A DNA stretch of 64,000 bases from JBQTGK01 sp052400665 (GCA_052400665.1 JBQTGK010000001.1); one strand, 5' to 3'; numbered from the stretch's first letter, positions 16,543 to 26,578 are shown. Notes: generated by a model from the sequence alone, not told the origin. Numbers and translations: made by a program.

Positions 16543-17608
16543 TGGATGATTCGTTAGTGTGAGGTGACCAATATTGAAATCCCAGCTGATTTGCTAAAAT
16601 TATTTGAGGAGAAATTTGATTCTCGTATAATTCATACAGCTTATCATTACTTAAATTTAATAAATTAGGTATAGATTCACCAAAAATTGAATAATCTTCA
16701 AATAATTTATGTTTTTTATTTTTCTGATAGACAACATTTAAGCCAAGCCGCTGCAACGCTACAAATTGCCGTAAATACTCTTCTGTATTTGGCAACTTAT
16801 TGCTCTTAGATGAATTGATTGACTGATCTGCCGGAATTAAATTCCACAACAAATTATGGGCGGTAAAACTCCAGGGTATATAGTGTTCAACTGCAAAGTC
16901 ATCAGCTGTTAAAATCTGATTCGAATAAATACAACGAATAGATCCAACACTATCGAAAACCAGATTCCAATAATCACGTTGCTTATTTAAACTTTCCCTC
17001 ACTGCTGGCTTAATCAGTTTACTTTGAAGACTTGGTACTCCTGGATTTTTATTTTGAAGATATTGTAACAAATTCCAATATCCATAATCGATTAAAATTT
17101 TAGAATTTATGCTTAAAAACTCTTTCCAGATAGGATTAATATCAATTGTGTTATTTGACCGATTTATAGCATAAGGTGCTTCATTTTTAAACATTTGAGA
17201 ATCGGATATAACTTGTGCATCACTTTTATATTTTATCCATGGTGATAAAAAACGAAATGGGACTTGTCTTTTAAAATGCATTATCCAATTGATAATCTTT
17301 GAATCTGTTGTAGTATAGAGCAGATCTAAAAGCTCATTTTTTTTGATGTCTGCTTTTAAATTGAGATATTCTTTTATGTTTATGTTATTTTGGCTAATTA
17401 GATCTTGTAAACCAAATTTTAATCGAAAAAAATGAATTGGATACCATGAATTTACCAACATGCGTGAGCAAATATTACGTATGGGTATCTGATCCTGTTT
17501 TTCCTCAATAAAACATTCAACAAGACCAATCATCCAATAGGCTTTATAGCTAGCAGACATGCTATTAAAAACCATTGGCAACTTTGAGAAAGTATCTTTT
17601 TTACACAT
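16532..17608 (-). CDS. HNH endonuclease-domain protein coupled to the methyltransferase-HIT gene
   Basis: 358 residues. The first 220 residues are an unrecognised, mainly helical region with an aromatic-rich middle. The HNH centre follows at about 226-272: CIYSNQIL, then EHYIPWSF (His242), HNLLWNLIP (Asn256) and SINSSKSNKLPN. That is the typical D/EH...N...K layout of metal-dependent nucleases. It is the upstream partner of the methyltransferase-HIT fusion. The two could act as a nuclease/modifier unit. No TM or signal peptide. Confidence 0.8.
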   Translation of the reverse strand: MCKKDTFSKLPMVFNSMSASYKAYWMIGLVECFIEEKQDQIPIRNICSRMLVNSWYPIHFFRLKFGLQDLISQNNINIKEYLNLKADIKKNELLDLLYTTTDSKIINWIMHFKRQVPFRFLSPWIKYKSDAQVISDSQMFKNEAPYAINRSNNTIDINPIWKEFLSINSKILIDYGYWNLLQYLQNKNPGVPSLQSKLIKPAVRESLNKQRDYWNLVFDSVGSIRCIYSNQILTADDFAVEHYIPWSFTAHNLLWNLIPADQSINSSKSNKLPNTEEYLRQFVALQRLGLNVVYQKNKKHKLFEDYSIFGESIPNLLNLSNDKLYELYENQISPQIILANQLGFQYWSPHTNESSNGY

Positions 17609-17745
17609 TCTTTAGTATTAAATAAAGCCAAAATCTGAGAAATAAAAGAAATTAATTTGTAAGATTATTCGAATGTACAAAATAGTTATGAAAACTTAAA
17701 GCATCTTAACTTACTCTATGGAACAAAGAGCTAAAAAATTAAATT

Positions 17746-18342
17746 TCAGACTTCTTTGTAATATTTTGCAAAGAAAATTTCTTTGATTTCATCTTTCTCG
17801 TATCCTATATGTTCCAGAAAAGAGTAAATCATTTTAGGAGAGAATTTATCATTCTCCTTATAAATTTTCTCATCTCCTAAATAGGTTTTAAATTCATCAG
17901 CTAGTTTTTTATAATTACGTTGATGTAAATATTCTACCAATTCAGCTTTTGTAAATGCTTCCAGTCTGTACCAAAATTCATCTTTTGCCCAAACCTTTAC
18001 GATATCATAAGCCTGAAAAAGTGTAAAGGTTCTTTTGTTTTGATAGCCTTTTTCTTCAAGGCATTCCCGAAACTTGTGATTGAATGTGTTTTTTGACATT
18101 CCCAGATATGCCAAAATAGCTTTCTTTTTAAAACGGAAATTATATAGACTATCGATGATCTTTAATAAATCATCAATTTGAAGATTACGTGGAATTGAAT
18201 GTTTTCTTAAATTAATCCATTTAGTCAAATGAAGAACATATAAGGTTAAGCGTTGAGAATTCCTAAATTTATCCACATACAGGAATCTAAAGTATAACCA
18301 AACTAATACAATCTGGGGCAAAGTTAAATCTGACTTTTCCAT
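17746..18342 (-). CDS. Hypothetical protein with HTH-like segment
   Basis: 198 residues, basic, soluble and rich in aromatic residues. AILAYLGMSKNTFNHKFREC (about 78-97) looks like a helix-turn-helix, so DNA binding is possible. The rest, including WAKDEFWYRLEAFTKAELVE, is unlike any family I know. It is the gene before the HNH/methyltransferase-HIT pair on the same strand, with a gap of about 140 bp, and could be their regulator. Confidence 0.55.
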   Translation of the reverse strand: MEKSDLTLPQIVLVWLYFRFLYVDKFRNSQRLTLYVLHLTKWINLRKHSIPRNLQIDDLLKIIDSLYNFRFKKKAILAYLGMSKNTFNHKFRECLEEKGYQNKRTFTLFQAYDIVKVWAKDEFWYRLEAFTKAELVEYLHQRNYKKLADEFKTYLGDEKIYKENDKFSPKMIYSFLEHIGYEKDEIKEIFFAKYYKEV

Positions 18343-18414
18343 TATTCTGTATAAAAAATGCGCTATCAGTATTGAGAACGCATTAAATTTAATTAATTCT
18401 TTCGATCCATTCAG

Positions 18415-18495
18415 TTATTTATTACCTCTACCTTTTCCTGATGGATTTCCTGTTGTACTCGGCGCATTTGGCAAACCACTTGATTTTCTATTCAT
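18415..18495 (-). CDS. Conserved 26-residue small protein
   Basis: The frame reads MNRKSSGLPNAPSTTGN, then PSGKGRGNK and stop. The NAPSTTGNPSG core resembles very small proteins often seen near Bacteroidota mobile elements. An A/T-rich ribosome-binding region precedes the ATG. It lies between the 17746-18342 gene and the duplicated element block. Function is unknown. Confidence 0.45.
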   Translation of the reverse strand: MNRKSSGLPNAPSTTGNPSGKGRGNK

Positions 18496-18585
18496 TTCTT
18501 TATGTTTTTAATTAATATTTAATACAAATATGCATGTCATAAAATAAACTGTTCTAAATTTTGATCGTTAGCTTTATTAAAAAAC

Positions 18586-19134
18586 TCACAACAAATCCTC
18601 AACAGAAAAAGTAAAATCAAGTTTTTGACTGGCCTTATGCATTAACAAAAGAGAATTAGCATACTGATTAAAACTCTCAACAATTTCTTCTGTTGATTGC
18701 TTTGATAATTTTCTCTTGTAATTTACTTGAGATGATGAGGTGCTTTGCTTGTAGAGATGGAGATTGTCCTGAGGAATTTCGGGTATGATTTTTTGGAGCC
18801 AGTGCTGGATGTTTTGGCTGTGTGCATCGATTCGTTTTACAAAGAGATGCATTTCCCTAGTGATTTGGGGAAGTTGGCTGAAAATGGATTTAATGGCTTT
18901 TTGATTCTCTTCTTCAGTCTTGCCTTCTTTTAAAAAATTCAAAATAGTTGTGAGTGCCAGGATGTGCTCCTGGATTTCTTCCTGGAGCAAATCGAAATCG
19001 GATAATTCGAGTCGGGTGCTTCTCTCCTCTTCTGCTGTTAGCTTTTCGAATTTTAGTTTGTAGAGGTGAATGGCCCTAATGAGGCGGATTTTGTTTTGGA
19101 GGTAGCGCAGTGTATTTAGGGTATGGGGTGGCAT
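18586..19134 (-). CDS. Conserved element-borne helical protein, copy 2
   Basis: Second copy of the 5358-5867 protein. The start MPPHTLNTLRYLQNKIRL is at 19132-19134 and I prefer it over the frame running back to 19233 through A-rich repeats. About 182 residues. The body is nearly identical to copy 1, while the C-terminus differs, ending HKASQKLDFTFSVEDLL where copy 1 has a shorter tail. Together with 19275-19557 it makes an approximately 900-bp duplication of 5388-6317. Confidence 0.6.
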   Translation of the reverse strand: MPPHTLNTLRYLQNKIRLIRAIHLYKLKFEKLTAEEERSTRLELSDFDLLQEEIQEHILALTTILNFLKEGKTEEENQKAIKSIFSQLPQITREMHLFVKRIDAHSQNIQHWLQKIIPEIPQDNLHLYKQSTSSSQVNYKRKLSKQSTEEIVESFNQYANSLLLMHKASQKLDFTFSVEDLL

Positions 19135-19274
19135 GGGCTTGAGTTTCGAGTAACAAGGGTGAAGGATAAAGGATAAAGTAAAAAGGTTAAAGTGAGAAGG
19201 AACAAGATAGAAATTCCAAAATTCAAAAACCAAATTTCAAATTCAAGTAAAAAGGGTAAAGTGAGTGTGTATAT

Positions 19275-19557
19275 TCAGAATTTTTGGTTTAGGATTGAGA
19301 GGATGAATTGCAGGGAGGTGTTGCTTTTGTAGGTATCGTAGAGTAATGTGGTGATGCGGATGTATTCGGCTACGAATACCTCGGGGTATTGGATTTCATA
19401 AACTATTTTGGCAATGAAATCGCGGAAGCCTTCTTGTTTGTTTTTTCTACTTTTACAGATGATCGATTGATACAGAGGTGGCAGGTTTTCGATGAGGGTG
19501 ATGTTTGATTTGTGCATGCAGTCTGCAATTTTATTGGCATAGGCCAGGAAGGTCCTG
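19275..19557 (-). pseudogene. 5'-truncated copy of the 6036-6614 element protein
   Basis: The sequence matches the last 94 or so codons of the 192-residue gene at 6036-6614 up to AGGCCAGGAAGGTCCTGAAA, then abruptly becomes the GH63 remnant that reads on the other strand. The start and first half are gone. The frame that runs on to 19601 is chance fusion with the neighbour. Confidence 0.75.
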
Positions 19558-19947
19558 AAAGCTGGATACCTCCATACACAGGCATTGCAACAAAAGAACA
19601 AGCCAAAAGAATGGTTTTTATACCATTAGATTCAACCAAATTTGCGACAAAAGTTCCCTTTCCAACTAGTTGCAAATCATAAAAAATTCAATCCTTTAGA
19701 GGGTTATTGGAGAGGTCCAGTTTAGTAAGATCAAGCTTACTTTGGTATTAAAGCTTTAGAACAATATGGCTACAATAAGGAAGCTGACGCATTAAGTCAA
19801 AAGCTCATACAAAATGCAGAAGGTCTGCTTGGTGATGCTCCTATTAGAGAAAATTACCATCCAACTAGTGGTAAGGGTTTAAATGCCAACCATTTTTCTT
19901 GGTCGGCAGCACATTATCTGGTGTTACTTAGCGATGAAAAAAATTAA
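19558..19947 (+). pseudogene. C-terminal remnant of a GH63/trehalase-like glycoside hydrolase
   Basis: The plus strand reads SWIPPYTGIATKEQAKRMV, then DSTKFATKVPFPT, a frameshift near 19680, NPLEGYWRGPV, two stop codons where the family has WL, and DQAYFGIKALEQYGYNKEA, GDAPIRENYHPTSGKG, HFSWSAAHYL to a TAA at 19945-19947. This is the well conserved C-terminal part of MGH1/GH63-type glucosidases. Upstream sequence has been replaced by the truncated element gene at 19557/19558. It is clearly non-functional. No gene follows to 20214. Confidence 0.75.
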
Positions 19948-20118
19948 CAATTATAAATTTATTTCAAACTTAAATTCGAGTAACAAATACAACTGAAGTG
20001 ATTTTAGATAAAAATGAGTTCCCAAAAAAATAGAATAACTTTACTTACACACTTTATGGGATACTACTATTTAAAACTTGAATTCAGGCCAAATTAGTTT
20101 TTCTAGAATATATATCGA

Positions 20119-20140
20119 GCGGAGATATTAATAACTCCGC
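20119..20140. other. Hairpin downstream of the sulfatase gene
   Basis: GCGGAG, a 10-base loop and CTCCGC lie 75 bp after the sulfatase stop. No U-run follows on the minus strand, so it may stabilise the 3' end rather than terminate. Confidence 0.45.
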
Positions 20141-20214
20141 CCAATAATCTAACGACTCACTTATGAAAAACGTGATTCTTAATTCAACCCTGTTTACAAC
20201 TTAAATTTATGATA

Positions 20215-21732
20215 TTAATTTTCTACAGGTCCCCAATGTTCGCTCTTCAACCAAAATTGAGATCCTGCTAGGTCTGGGTATTTTACTTTTAAAGCATCAT
20301 ACTCAGGGTTCGTAGCATTATCTCCCCATATACCAAGCATTAGTTTTAAACCTTCTTCGTTTTCAGGATATTGACCTTTATCATCTGTTTCTTTAATCCA
20401 GTTTTCTAAAATATCAGCATGTTTCTTTAATTCTGAAGCATATTTAGGATCTAAAGCAAGATTATGAATTTCGTAAGGATCATTTTTAAGATCATAAAGT
20501 TCTTCACTAATTCTTTTTTTGGCAAAGAATATTTTCTGGATACTATCTAATTTATTATCTCTATTTAACTCATTCATTGTTTTTACGAAAGCTATACCAT
20601 CAACATCCATATAAGTAGGTTGAGTATAAGGACGATCTAACATGAAGTTTTTGATATACTTAAAATCCTTAGAACGAACAGATCTAATTCTATCAATAGT
20701 AAAATCACAACGGTCTCGAGTCGAAATTACAAATTCTCTTTCTGTGGCATTTTCAGTTAAAATGTCTTTTCCTTCAATATATTCTGGTATTTCAATTCCT
20801 GCTAAAGCTAGAGAACTAGGACCAAAATCAATACCACTAATTAAACCATCAAAAGTTTCTCCTGATTTAGTTATTTTTGATTTAGTAAAATCAGCAATAA
20901 TTAAAGGAACTTTAATGCCTCCTTCGTATAAAAATTGTTTATGACGTGTTAAACGCATTCCATGATCTGAAAAGAAAAATACGATTGTGTTTTCTAAGAT
21001 CCCATTTTCTTTTAATGTTTCAATTATATTACCAAGAATTTCATCCGTAATTTGAATAGCATCAAGGTGATTAGCATATTCTTCGATAATCACAGGATTG
21101 TTTGGTAAATATGGTGGAAGTTTAATAAGAGTTCTATTAACAGGAGTTTTTACTCTTCCTTCAAAATCACCATTAAAAATTTCTTTACCACCATCGAGTT
21201 GTATTTGACCAAAGAATGGTGTTTTGCTAGTTAATGAGTCAAGTGGAATTCTTGAACCACCTTTTCCATATAATGGATGAGCTTGATGTTTTTGTGTATA
21301 AAGATCTGATCTATTATAAGTGAAGTTATAATCATCTTTGCCATTATTGAAAGTAAAATATCCTGCATCTTTAAACAACTCAGGAATTGTTTTCATATAC
21401 TCTGGCAGATAAATTGCAGACTCTTTAGTTCTTGCACTATGGTGATTATGACCACCAAATGTTGTAGACATTACTCCTGTAATCATACTAGATCTACTTG
21501 CAGAACAAACAGGAGCTGGCATAATCGCATTTGTAAATGTAAGCCCCTCTTTGGCAAGTTTATCAATATTTGGAGTTGAAATAATATCAGTTCCATAACA
21601 GCCCATAAGTGGAGCAGTATCTTCTAATACTATCCATAGGATATTTGGCTTTAGTTTACTTTCTTTCTGACAACTTGTAAATGCCATTTGTACGAATACA
21701 AACAGAAAAATTAGAATTGCATATTTTTTCAT
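20215..21732 (-). CDS. Sulfatase (family S1, heparan N-sulfatase-like), lipoprotein
   Basis: Start taken at 21730-21732 (MKKYAILIFLFVFVQ), which gives a lipoprotein signal with lipobox FTSC, so it is predicted to be membrane-attached. 505 residues, normal for S1 sulfatases. The N-terminal metal site is in PNILWIVLEDTAP. The formylglycine signature is PVCSASRSSM (Cys-Ser-Ala-Ser-Arg), cysteine type, so it needs an anaerobic-type or FGE-type maturation enzyme encoded elsewhere. The SDHGMRLTRHKQ motif completes the metal and sulfate pocket. Similarity in layout is to N-sulfoglucosamine sulfohydrolases. It is the last gene of the PUL and implies a sulfated glycan target. The stretch 21733-22103 before the GH97 gene holds no gene. 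Confidence 0.88.
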   Translation of the reverse strand: MKKYAILIFLFVFVQMAFTSCQKESKLKPNILWIVLEDTAPLMGCYGTDIISTPNIDKLAKEGLTFTNAIMPAPVCSASRSSMITGVMSTTFGGHNHHSARTKESAIYLPEYMKTIPELFKDAGYFTFNNGKDDYNFTYNRSDLYTQKHQAHPLYGKGGSRIPLDSLTSKTPFFGQIQLDGGKEIFNGDFEGRVKTPVNRTLIKLPPYLPNNPVIIEEYANHLDAIQITDEILGNIIETLKENGILENTIVFFFSDHGMRLTRHKQFLYEGGIKVPLIIADFTKSKITKSGETFDGLISGIDFGPSSLALAGIEIPEYIEGKDILTENATEREFVISTRDRCDFTIDRIRSVRSKDFKYIKNFMLDRPYTQPTYMDVDGIAFVKTMNELNRDNKLDSIQKIFFAKKRISEELYDLKNDPYEIHNLALDPKYASELKKHADILENWIKETDDKGQYPENEEGLKLMLGIWGDNATNPEYDALKVKYPDLAGSQFWLKSEHWGPVEN

Positions 21733-22103
21733 TGTACTGATTTTATAATTCATGAGAAAATCTCATTTTATTTTAACGATTCACGAATAGTATATTTCAA
21801 AAATTTCATGCCCCGATCCCAATGTAGATACCATCCGATTTTACACAACCTACTATTATATCCTGATACCAAATTAACCATGAGAACGCATCAAACAATC
21901 CGATTCCATATAATAAATACATTTTCATCAGTTTGTAACTTTACTAATTTGACATATAAAATTTATCATGCTAAGAGCTTCATTTCCTCTAAGTAAAAAT
22001 TCACAATCCATGAATATATCATACGCATTTTTTTAGCAATTACTTTTATTTGATTCAAACCTGTAAAATTTTAAATCATTATAAAAGCAATTGCTATAGG
22101 TAA

Positions 22104-24068
22104 TTATTTGATTGGATGAAGCATTGCTGCTATTCCTCCACCTGGATATAGTTTTATTTTTTTCTGGTAAGAACGATCTACTACAAGTTCCTCCATTTTA
22201 AAGTCATTCCCATCTCTATCTGCATTAATACCATCTGTATAAATTATCATCTTATACTTTTGCCCTACAGGCAAAAATGACAAATCAAGTTTCAATTCAC
22301 GTTCTTCCCAATCGGTCATACCGCCAACGTACCACTTTTCACCATTCTGACGTGCCATTAACACATAATCGCTCACCTTTGCATCTAAAACAATTGTTTT
22401 ATCCCAAACAGTTGGTACATCAGACAAAAAGCTCATACATGCCGATTCACGATAATAGCGAGTTGGACTATCACAAAGCATTTGAATTGGACTTTCGTAA
22501 ACCACAAACATTGCTAATTGATGACAACGAGTACCATTGCTCATTGGCGTATCAAAAATTGGTTTAAAATCTTTAGCTTGAGCATTGGTCATCGCACCTG
22601 GTGTATAATCCATAGGTCCAGCTAACATCCGTCCAAAAGGCAATATTAAATCGTGCTCAGGAGTTTGACGTAAGCTCCATTTAAATTGCTCCCCTCCGTT
22701 CACTCCTTCTCTAGTCATTACATTAGGATACATGCGACGCAAACCACAAGGTTTATACGAACCATGAAAATCTACCATTAGTTCATATTCAGCAGCTTTA
22801 GCGGCAATACGATGAAAATAATTCACCATCCACTGATCATCTCGATTCATAAAATCAACCTTGATTCCTTTAATGCCTAATTTTTTAAACAAATCAAAAG
22901 CCTCATCAATTTGATCGTCCAGTGTTTTCCATACACACCACAACATAACACCCACACCTTTTTCATCGGCATACTGAATTAGCTCTTTCAAATTCAGATC
23001 CGCTTTAACAGCAGTAATATCTCCAAGTTCATACCAACCTTCATCAAGCATAATATTTTCTATTCCATACTTCGCTGCAAAATCAATGTAATACTTATAA
23101 GTTTCAGTATTAAACCCAGCCTTAAAATCAACCCCGTACACATTATTAGCATTCCACCAATCCCATGCAACCTTACCTGGTCGAATCCACGATGTATCGT
23201 CTACTTTGTTTTCTGAAGCCAATAAAAAAGTCAATTGATTCGTCAATAAATCTGCATCATTACGTGCAATGGCAAATATCCTCCAAGGAAAAGTTCTTGT
23301 TCCTTTGGTTTTAGCAACATAGCTTTCTCTTTTGGTAATTGGCAATTCCCGATCACTTAATTTATCGAAACTTTTTACTGCCTGAGCAGAAGTTCCACTC
23401 AACGAAAGACCTTGAGCTCCTCTTACCCACCATCCTGGGTAATCCACTAAATCTGTTTCTGCAATAACAATCTTTGGTCCATTTGCAGGATTCAATATTA
23501 GTGGTAAACTGGCTAAATCATCCTTACCTAACTGCTGTATCGAGGTGTAATCATAGTATACTTGATTATGAGATTGAAATGACCTTTCCCTTCCCCACCA
23601 ACACATATAGTTTTCTGGAAAAGTATAATTACCCGTTTCGCTAACAACGGTTATCTCACCATCTTTCATTGTCTCAAAACGATAGGCTACCCCCTCATTG
23701 TAAGCTCTAAAACTCATTGCATAATTCCCCTCAAAACTAATTTTAAGTTCCTTGTAATTATCCAACACTTTAGCTTCTTTTATTTTCACCACAGGAACTA
23801 TGGTTTCATGGATACTTTTCTTTTCAACATTCACCACCTTAGGATTCTGACCCAACACCTGATTATTAAGAGTTAAGGCTAAATCAGAAGGACTTATAAT
23901 TTGTTGTCCATCTTGCTTCACAGCAATCTGAACCTTATTGGAAATGTGAATAATCATCTCAGTAGTATTATCTGGCGAGCTAACCCGATATATTTTCTCT
24001 TTTGCACTTCCATTCATAAATGAAAGTGAACAAACAAGAAGTAAAGCAACTTTTAAAATCTTTTTCAT
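22104..24068 (-). CDS. Glycoside hydrolase family 97 (alpha-glucosidase/alpha-galactosidase)
   Basis: 654 residues with a signal peptide (MKKILKVALLLVCSLSFM). The N-terminal beta-sandwich and the (beta/alpha)8 barrel of GH97 follow, with the motifs MLDEGWY, GIKGIKVDFMNRDDQ, MVDFHGSYKP, TREGVNGGEQ and GPMDYTPGAM. The Asp in KVDF stands where retaining GH97 alpha-galactosidases have their nucleophile, which suggests the retaining subgroup. This is inference. It acts in the periplasm on oligosaccharides imported by SusCD. 9 bp separate it from the upstream GH-D-like gene, so they form one operon. Confidence 0.92.
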   Translation of the reverse strand: MKKILKVALLLVCSLSFMNGSAKEKIYRVSSPDNTTEMIIHISNKVQIAVKQDGQQIISPSDLALTLNNQVLGQNPKVVNVEKKSIHETIVPVVKIKEAKVLDNYKELKISFEGNYAMSFRAYNEGVAYRFETMKDGEITVVSETGNYTFPENYMCWWGRERSFQSHNQVYYDYTSIQQLGKDDLASLPLILNPANGPKIVIAETDLVDYPGWWVRGAQGLSLSGTSAQAVKSFDKLSDRELPITKRESYVAKTKGTRTFPWRIFAIARNDADLLTNQLTFLLASENKVDDTSWIRPGKVAWDWWNANNVYGVDFKAGFNTETYKYYIDFAAKYGIENIMLDEGWYELGDITAVKADLNLKELIQYADEKGVGVMLWCVWKTLDDQIDEAFDLFKKLGIKGIKVDFMNRDDQWMVNYFHRIAAKAAEYELMVDFHGSYKPCGLRRMYPNVMTREGVNGGEQFKWSLRQTPEHDLILPFGRMLAGPMDYTPGAMTNAQAKDFKPIFDTPMSNGTRCHQLAMFVVYESPIQMLCDSPTRYYRESACMSFLSDVPTVWDKTIVLDAKVSDYVLMARQNGEKWYVGGMTDWEERELKLDLSFLPVGQKYKMIIYTDGINADRDGNDFKMEELVVDRSYQKKIKLYPGGGIAAMLHPIK

Positions 24069-24077
24069 TATTGCAAA

Positions 24078-26459
24078 TTAATTTCTATATAATTCTAACT
24101 TAACTGATTGATAAGGCGCTGGATATGCCGAAATCCACACTTCAGGTTTCAAATTGAGCTTTTCTTTTTCATAGCCCATTACATATACCTCTATTTCCTT
24201 ACCAATATCTTCCTTACTAACAGGAATATAATAAGTATAATTCTTATCTCTTATGGCATTTACATACTCCCACGTATTTGACGGGTAAGAAACTGCTCTA
24301 TCAGGGGCACCTCTTAACTGCCCATCCACTTTAATAGCTGCATATGCACCTTCGAAACCATGCTCCCCATTAATGGCAATACACAAATAACTATTATCTG
24401 CCACCTCATCCAGTTGAATTGTTGAAGTCCATGCTTTTTTAGCTATCATTTTATCGCTATGAGCAAATAAATTAGATGCTGTCCACATCTCTCTGTTCAC
24501 GATACTACCATCTTTAACACCCTCAACTTCCATTATTCGTTGTGGAAAATCTTTAAAACGAAGGTATCGAACTGGCTCATCTAATTCTATAACACATTTC
24601 TTTCTGGCCAAATAAGTCAGTTGCTTCCAATTTTTTAAATCAGCCGAAACTTCAACATAGTTACCTTCATCCATTAAAAGTGGCTGCATAGAAAATGCAT
24701 CTGGCACATACATAATAATTTGGTCAAGACTAAGTACTTCCCCAAAATCAATACGCAAGCAACCTCCCTTAATACGTTGATCTATTTTATACTTTGTAGA
24801 TGGCCAGTAACCTGTTTTCATATCGCCATCAAACAAGTTCTTATCCCAAATGCCACGTTCAACAAATACTTTTTGCTTAAAAAATGCATCTTGTGCTGCT
24901 TTTACTTCTGGTATTGATGAATATCCGGAACGTTTAATTGAACGCGCTTCTAAGGCATTATTATCGGCAGAAAACACTGTTGCTTCATATAATGCCGTTG
25001 CGTCCAATGGCACTTCTGTAGCTTGTAGATCTGCTAATTTACGGTGTAACTTTTGAACTAATTTATGCCCCTCGAATTTTACCTTTACACTTTTCCCTTT
25101 TAACAGACTCTTATTGAACTTACCTTCCAGTATCGCATTGGAAAATTGACCACAGTTATTTAGAGAAACACTTGCTATTTGTCCTGGTTTACCAAGTAAT
25201 TCCATCTGAATTGGTTCATTTTCAAGATTACGTATCACTTTATAATCCACACCATTTATCGAGGGTTCATCATATTTTTCGGAAGTAGCAAAAAGCATAC
25301 ATGCACGAAATGGATTAACCTCTATTTTAACTTGATCGCCAAAACGAAATGTTCCAATTACTTTTTCAGTTGGATGCCATTGTACAAGTTTTACTTTGCT
25401 TCCTTTTTCAAGACCAATTTCTTTGTCTAATTTTATGGTGTAAACAGTATCTACCCACGAAAGATTACGTAAAGTAATAATTCGCCTGCTCGCATCCCCT
25501 CTGCTCACAGCATTAGGTCCATAAGACTTCGGCAATTTCATTCCCTTAACAAGTATTTCTGAATACCTTTTGTGAAGATTAAAATAACGTGCCAATTGAG
25601 AAAATTCATCATCGCGAAGCAGCCAGGGATTTCCATAAAGTTCAGGAGCTAAAATCATGGAACGGTTAAATGCCTGTAGTACAATATCATCCTCCCAGTA
25701 ATCAAGACAAGAGGAAAGACAAACTCCATGATCTTCCGTCAATCTATTCATTTGAGGAGGTAAACCCCTTGTTAATGCTCCAACTCGATGGTGAGGCGCA
25801 GTAACATCATTGGTCATAAATACATCAATATATGTTTCATGTCCCTCCCATAAAGATGTAGTAGCATAGGGTTTTGCCTTTTGCAAACCAAGCCTATGAT
25901 TAAGTAATATCAAATCGGGACTATACTGACGGCACTTAGTCATCATTTCAATAAAGGCATCCTCTTTTTCGAAAGGAAGAGGACCGCAAACTTTATCAAA
26001 TTTAAAAAGTGCAAACTGATAATCTTTACACAATTTAACCATTTGATCTATGCGTGCTTTTTCATCTTCAGGTGTACTTCCAAAACCATCAGGTCCACCC
26101 CAAACTCCCAAACGAATATTCAATTCTCTAGCTTTAGCATAAATTGGATCAAAACCATTAGGAAACTGTTCCTTAAAGCGATCTGAATATATACTCCCGT
26201 AAAAACGCTTTCCATCAATTGCACCCGCATCAAAAGCATAAATATCCAATTGCATGCCATAACTTTCTTTTAGCCATTCAAAAAAAGCTAAGTTTATCAT
26301 GGTTTGCTGCTCGGTTGCCCCTTCGTTAGTATTGTTAATCCATGAAAAATACTGAGCTCTGGATAAAGACTGTTCGTTGGCTCCAGGGAACACCTTTTCC
26401 TGTCCTATGACAGGTCGAAAAATACATAAACAACTGATTATTAAAAATATTCTATTCAT
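24078..26459 (-). CDS. Clan GH-D-like glycoside hydrolase with C-terminal discoidin-like domain
   Basis: I start at MNRIFLIISCLCIF (26457-26459), which gives a signal peptide. 793 residues. The N-terminal barrel has IRLGVWGGPDGFG and FALFKFDKVCGPL, the Asp of KFD matching the nucleophile position of GH27/GH36 alpha-galactosidases. The barrel is followed by a beta-sandwich (about 330-400). Residues about 530-650 (IKGGCLRIDFGEVLSLDQII, WKQLTYLARK) look like an F5/8 type C (discoidin) carbohydrate-binding module. Secreted or periplasmic. The exact GH family is uncertain. It is cotranscribed with the GH97 and perhaps the SusCD genes. Confidence 0.75.
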   Translation of the reverse strand: MNRIFLIISCLCIFRPVIGQEKVFPGANEQSLSRAQYFSWINNTNEGATEQQTMINLAFFEWLKESYGMQLDIYAFDAGAIDGKRFYGSIYSDRFKEQFPNGFDPIYAKARELNIRLGVWGGPDGFGSTPEDEKARIDQMVKLCKDYQFALFKFDKVCGPLPFEKEDAFIEMMTKCRQYSPDLILLNHRLGLQKAKPYATTSLWEGHETYIDVFMTNDVTAPHHRVGALTRGLPPQMNRLTEDHGVCLSSCLDYWEDDIVLQAFNRSMILAPELYGNPWLLRDDEFSQLARYFNLHKRYSEILVKGMKLPKSYGPNAVSRGDASRRIITLRNLSWVDTVYTIKLDKEIGLEKGSKVKLVQWHPTEKVIGTFRFGDQVKIEVNPFRACMLFATSEKYDEPSINGVDYKVIRNLENEPIQMELLGKPGQIASVSLNNCGQFSNAILEGKFNKSLLKGKSVKVKFEGHKLVQKLHRKLADLQATEVPLDATALYEATVFSADNNALEARSIKRSGYSSIPEVKAAQDAFFKQKVFVERGIWDKNLFDGDMKTGYWPSTKYKIDQRIKGGCLRIDFGEVLSLDQIIMYVPDAFSMQPLLMDEGNYVEVSADLKNWKQLTYLARKKCVIELDEPVRYLRFKDFPQRIMEVEGVKDGSIVNREMWTASNLFAHSDKMIAKKAWTSTIQLDEVADNSYLCIAINGEHGFEGAYAAIKVDGQLRGAPDRAVSYPSNTWEYVNAIRDKNYTYYIPVSKEDIGKEIEVYVMGYEKEKLNLKPEVWISAYPAPYQSVKLELYRN

Positions 26460-26536
26460 ATTAATTTGTTTTCGTAATTTAATTCTTCTCGCTAACAACT
26501 ATATGTTTAATAATTTTAGAAATATTTGTTGTTATT

Positions 26537-26570
26537 AAATATTCCTGAAGTTATCACCTCAGGAATATTT
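26537..26570. terminator. Stem-loop between susD and the hydrolase genes
   Basis: AAATATTCCTGA and TCAGGAATATTT form a perfect 12-bp stem around a 10-base loop, 8 bp after the susD stop. It has T-rich flanks on both strands. It probably attenuates transcription after susCD or protects the susCD message, as seen in other PULs. Confidence 0.65.
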
Positions 26571-26578
26571 AGTTTAAA

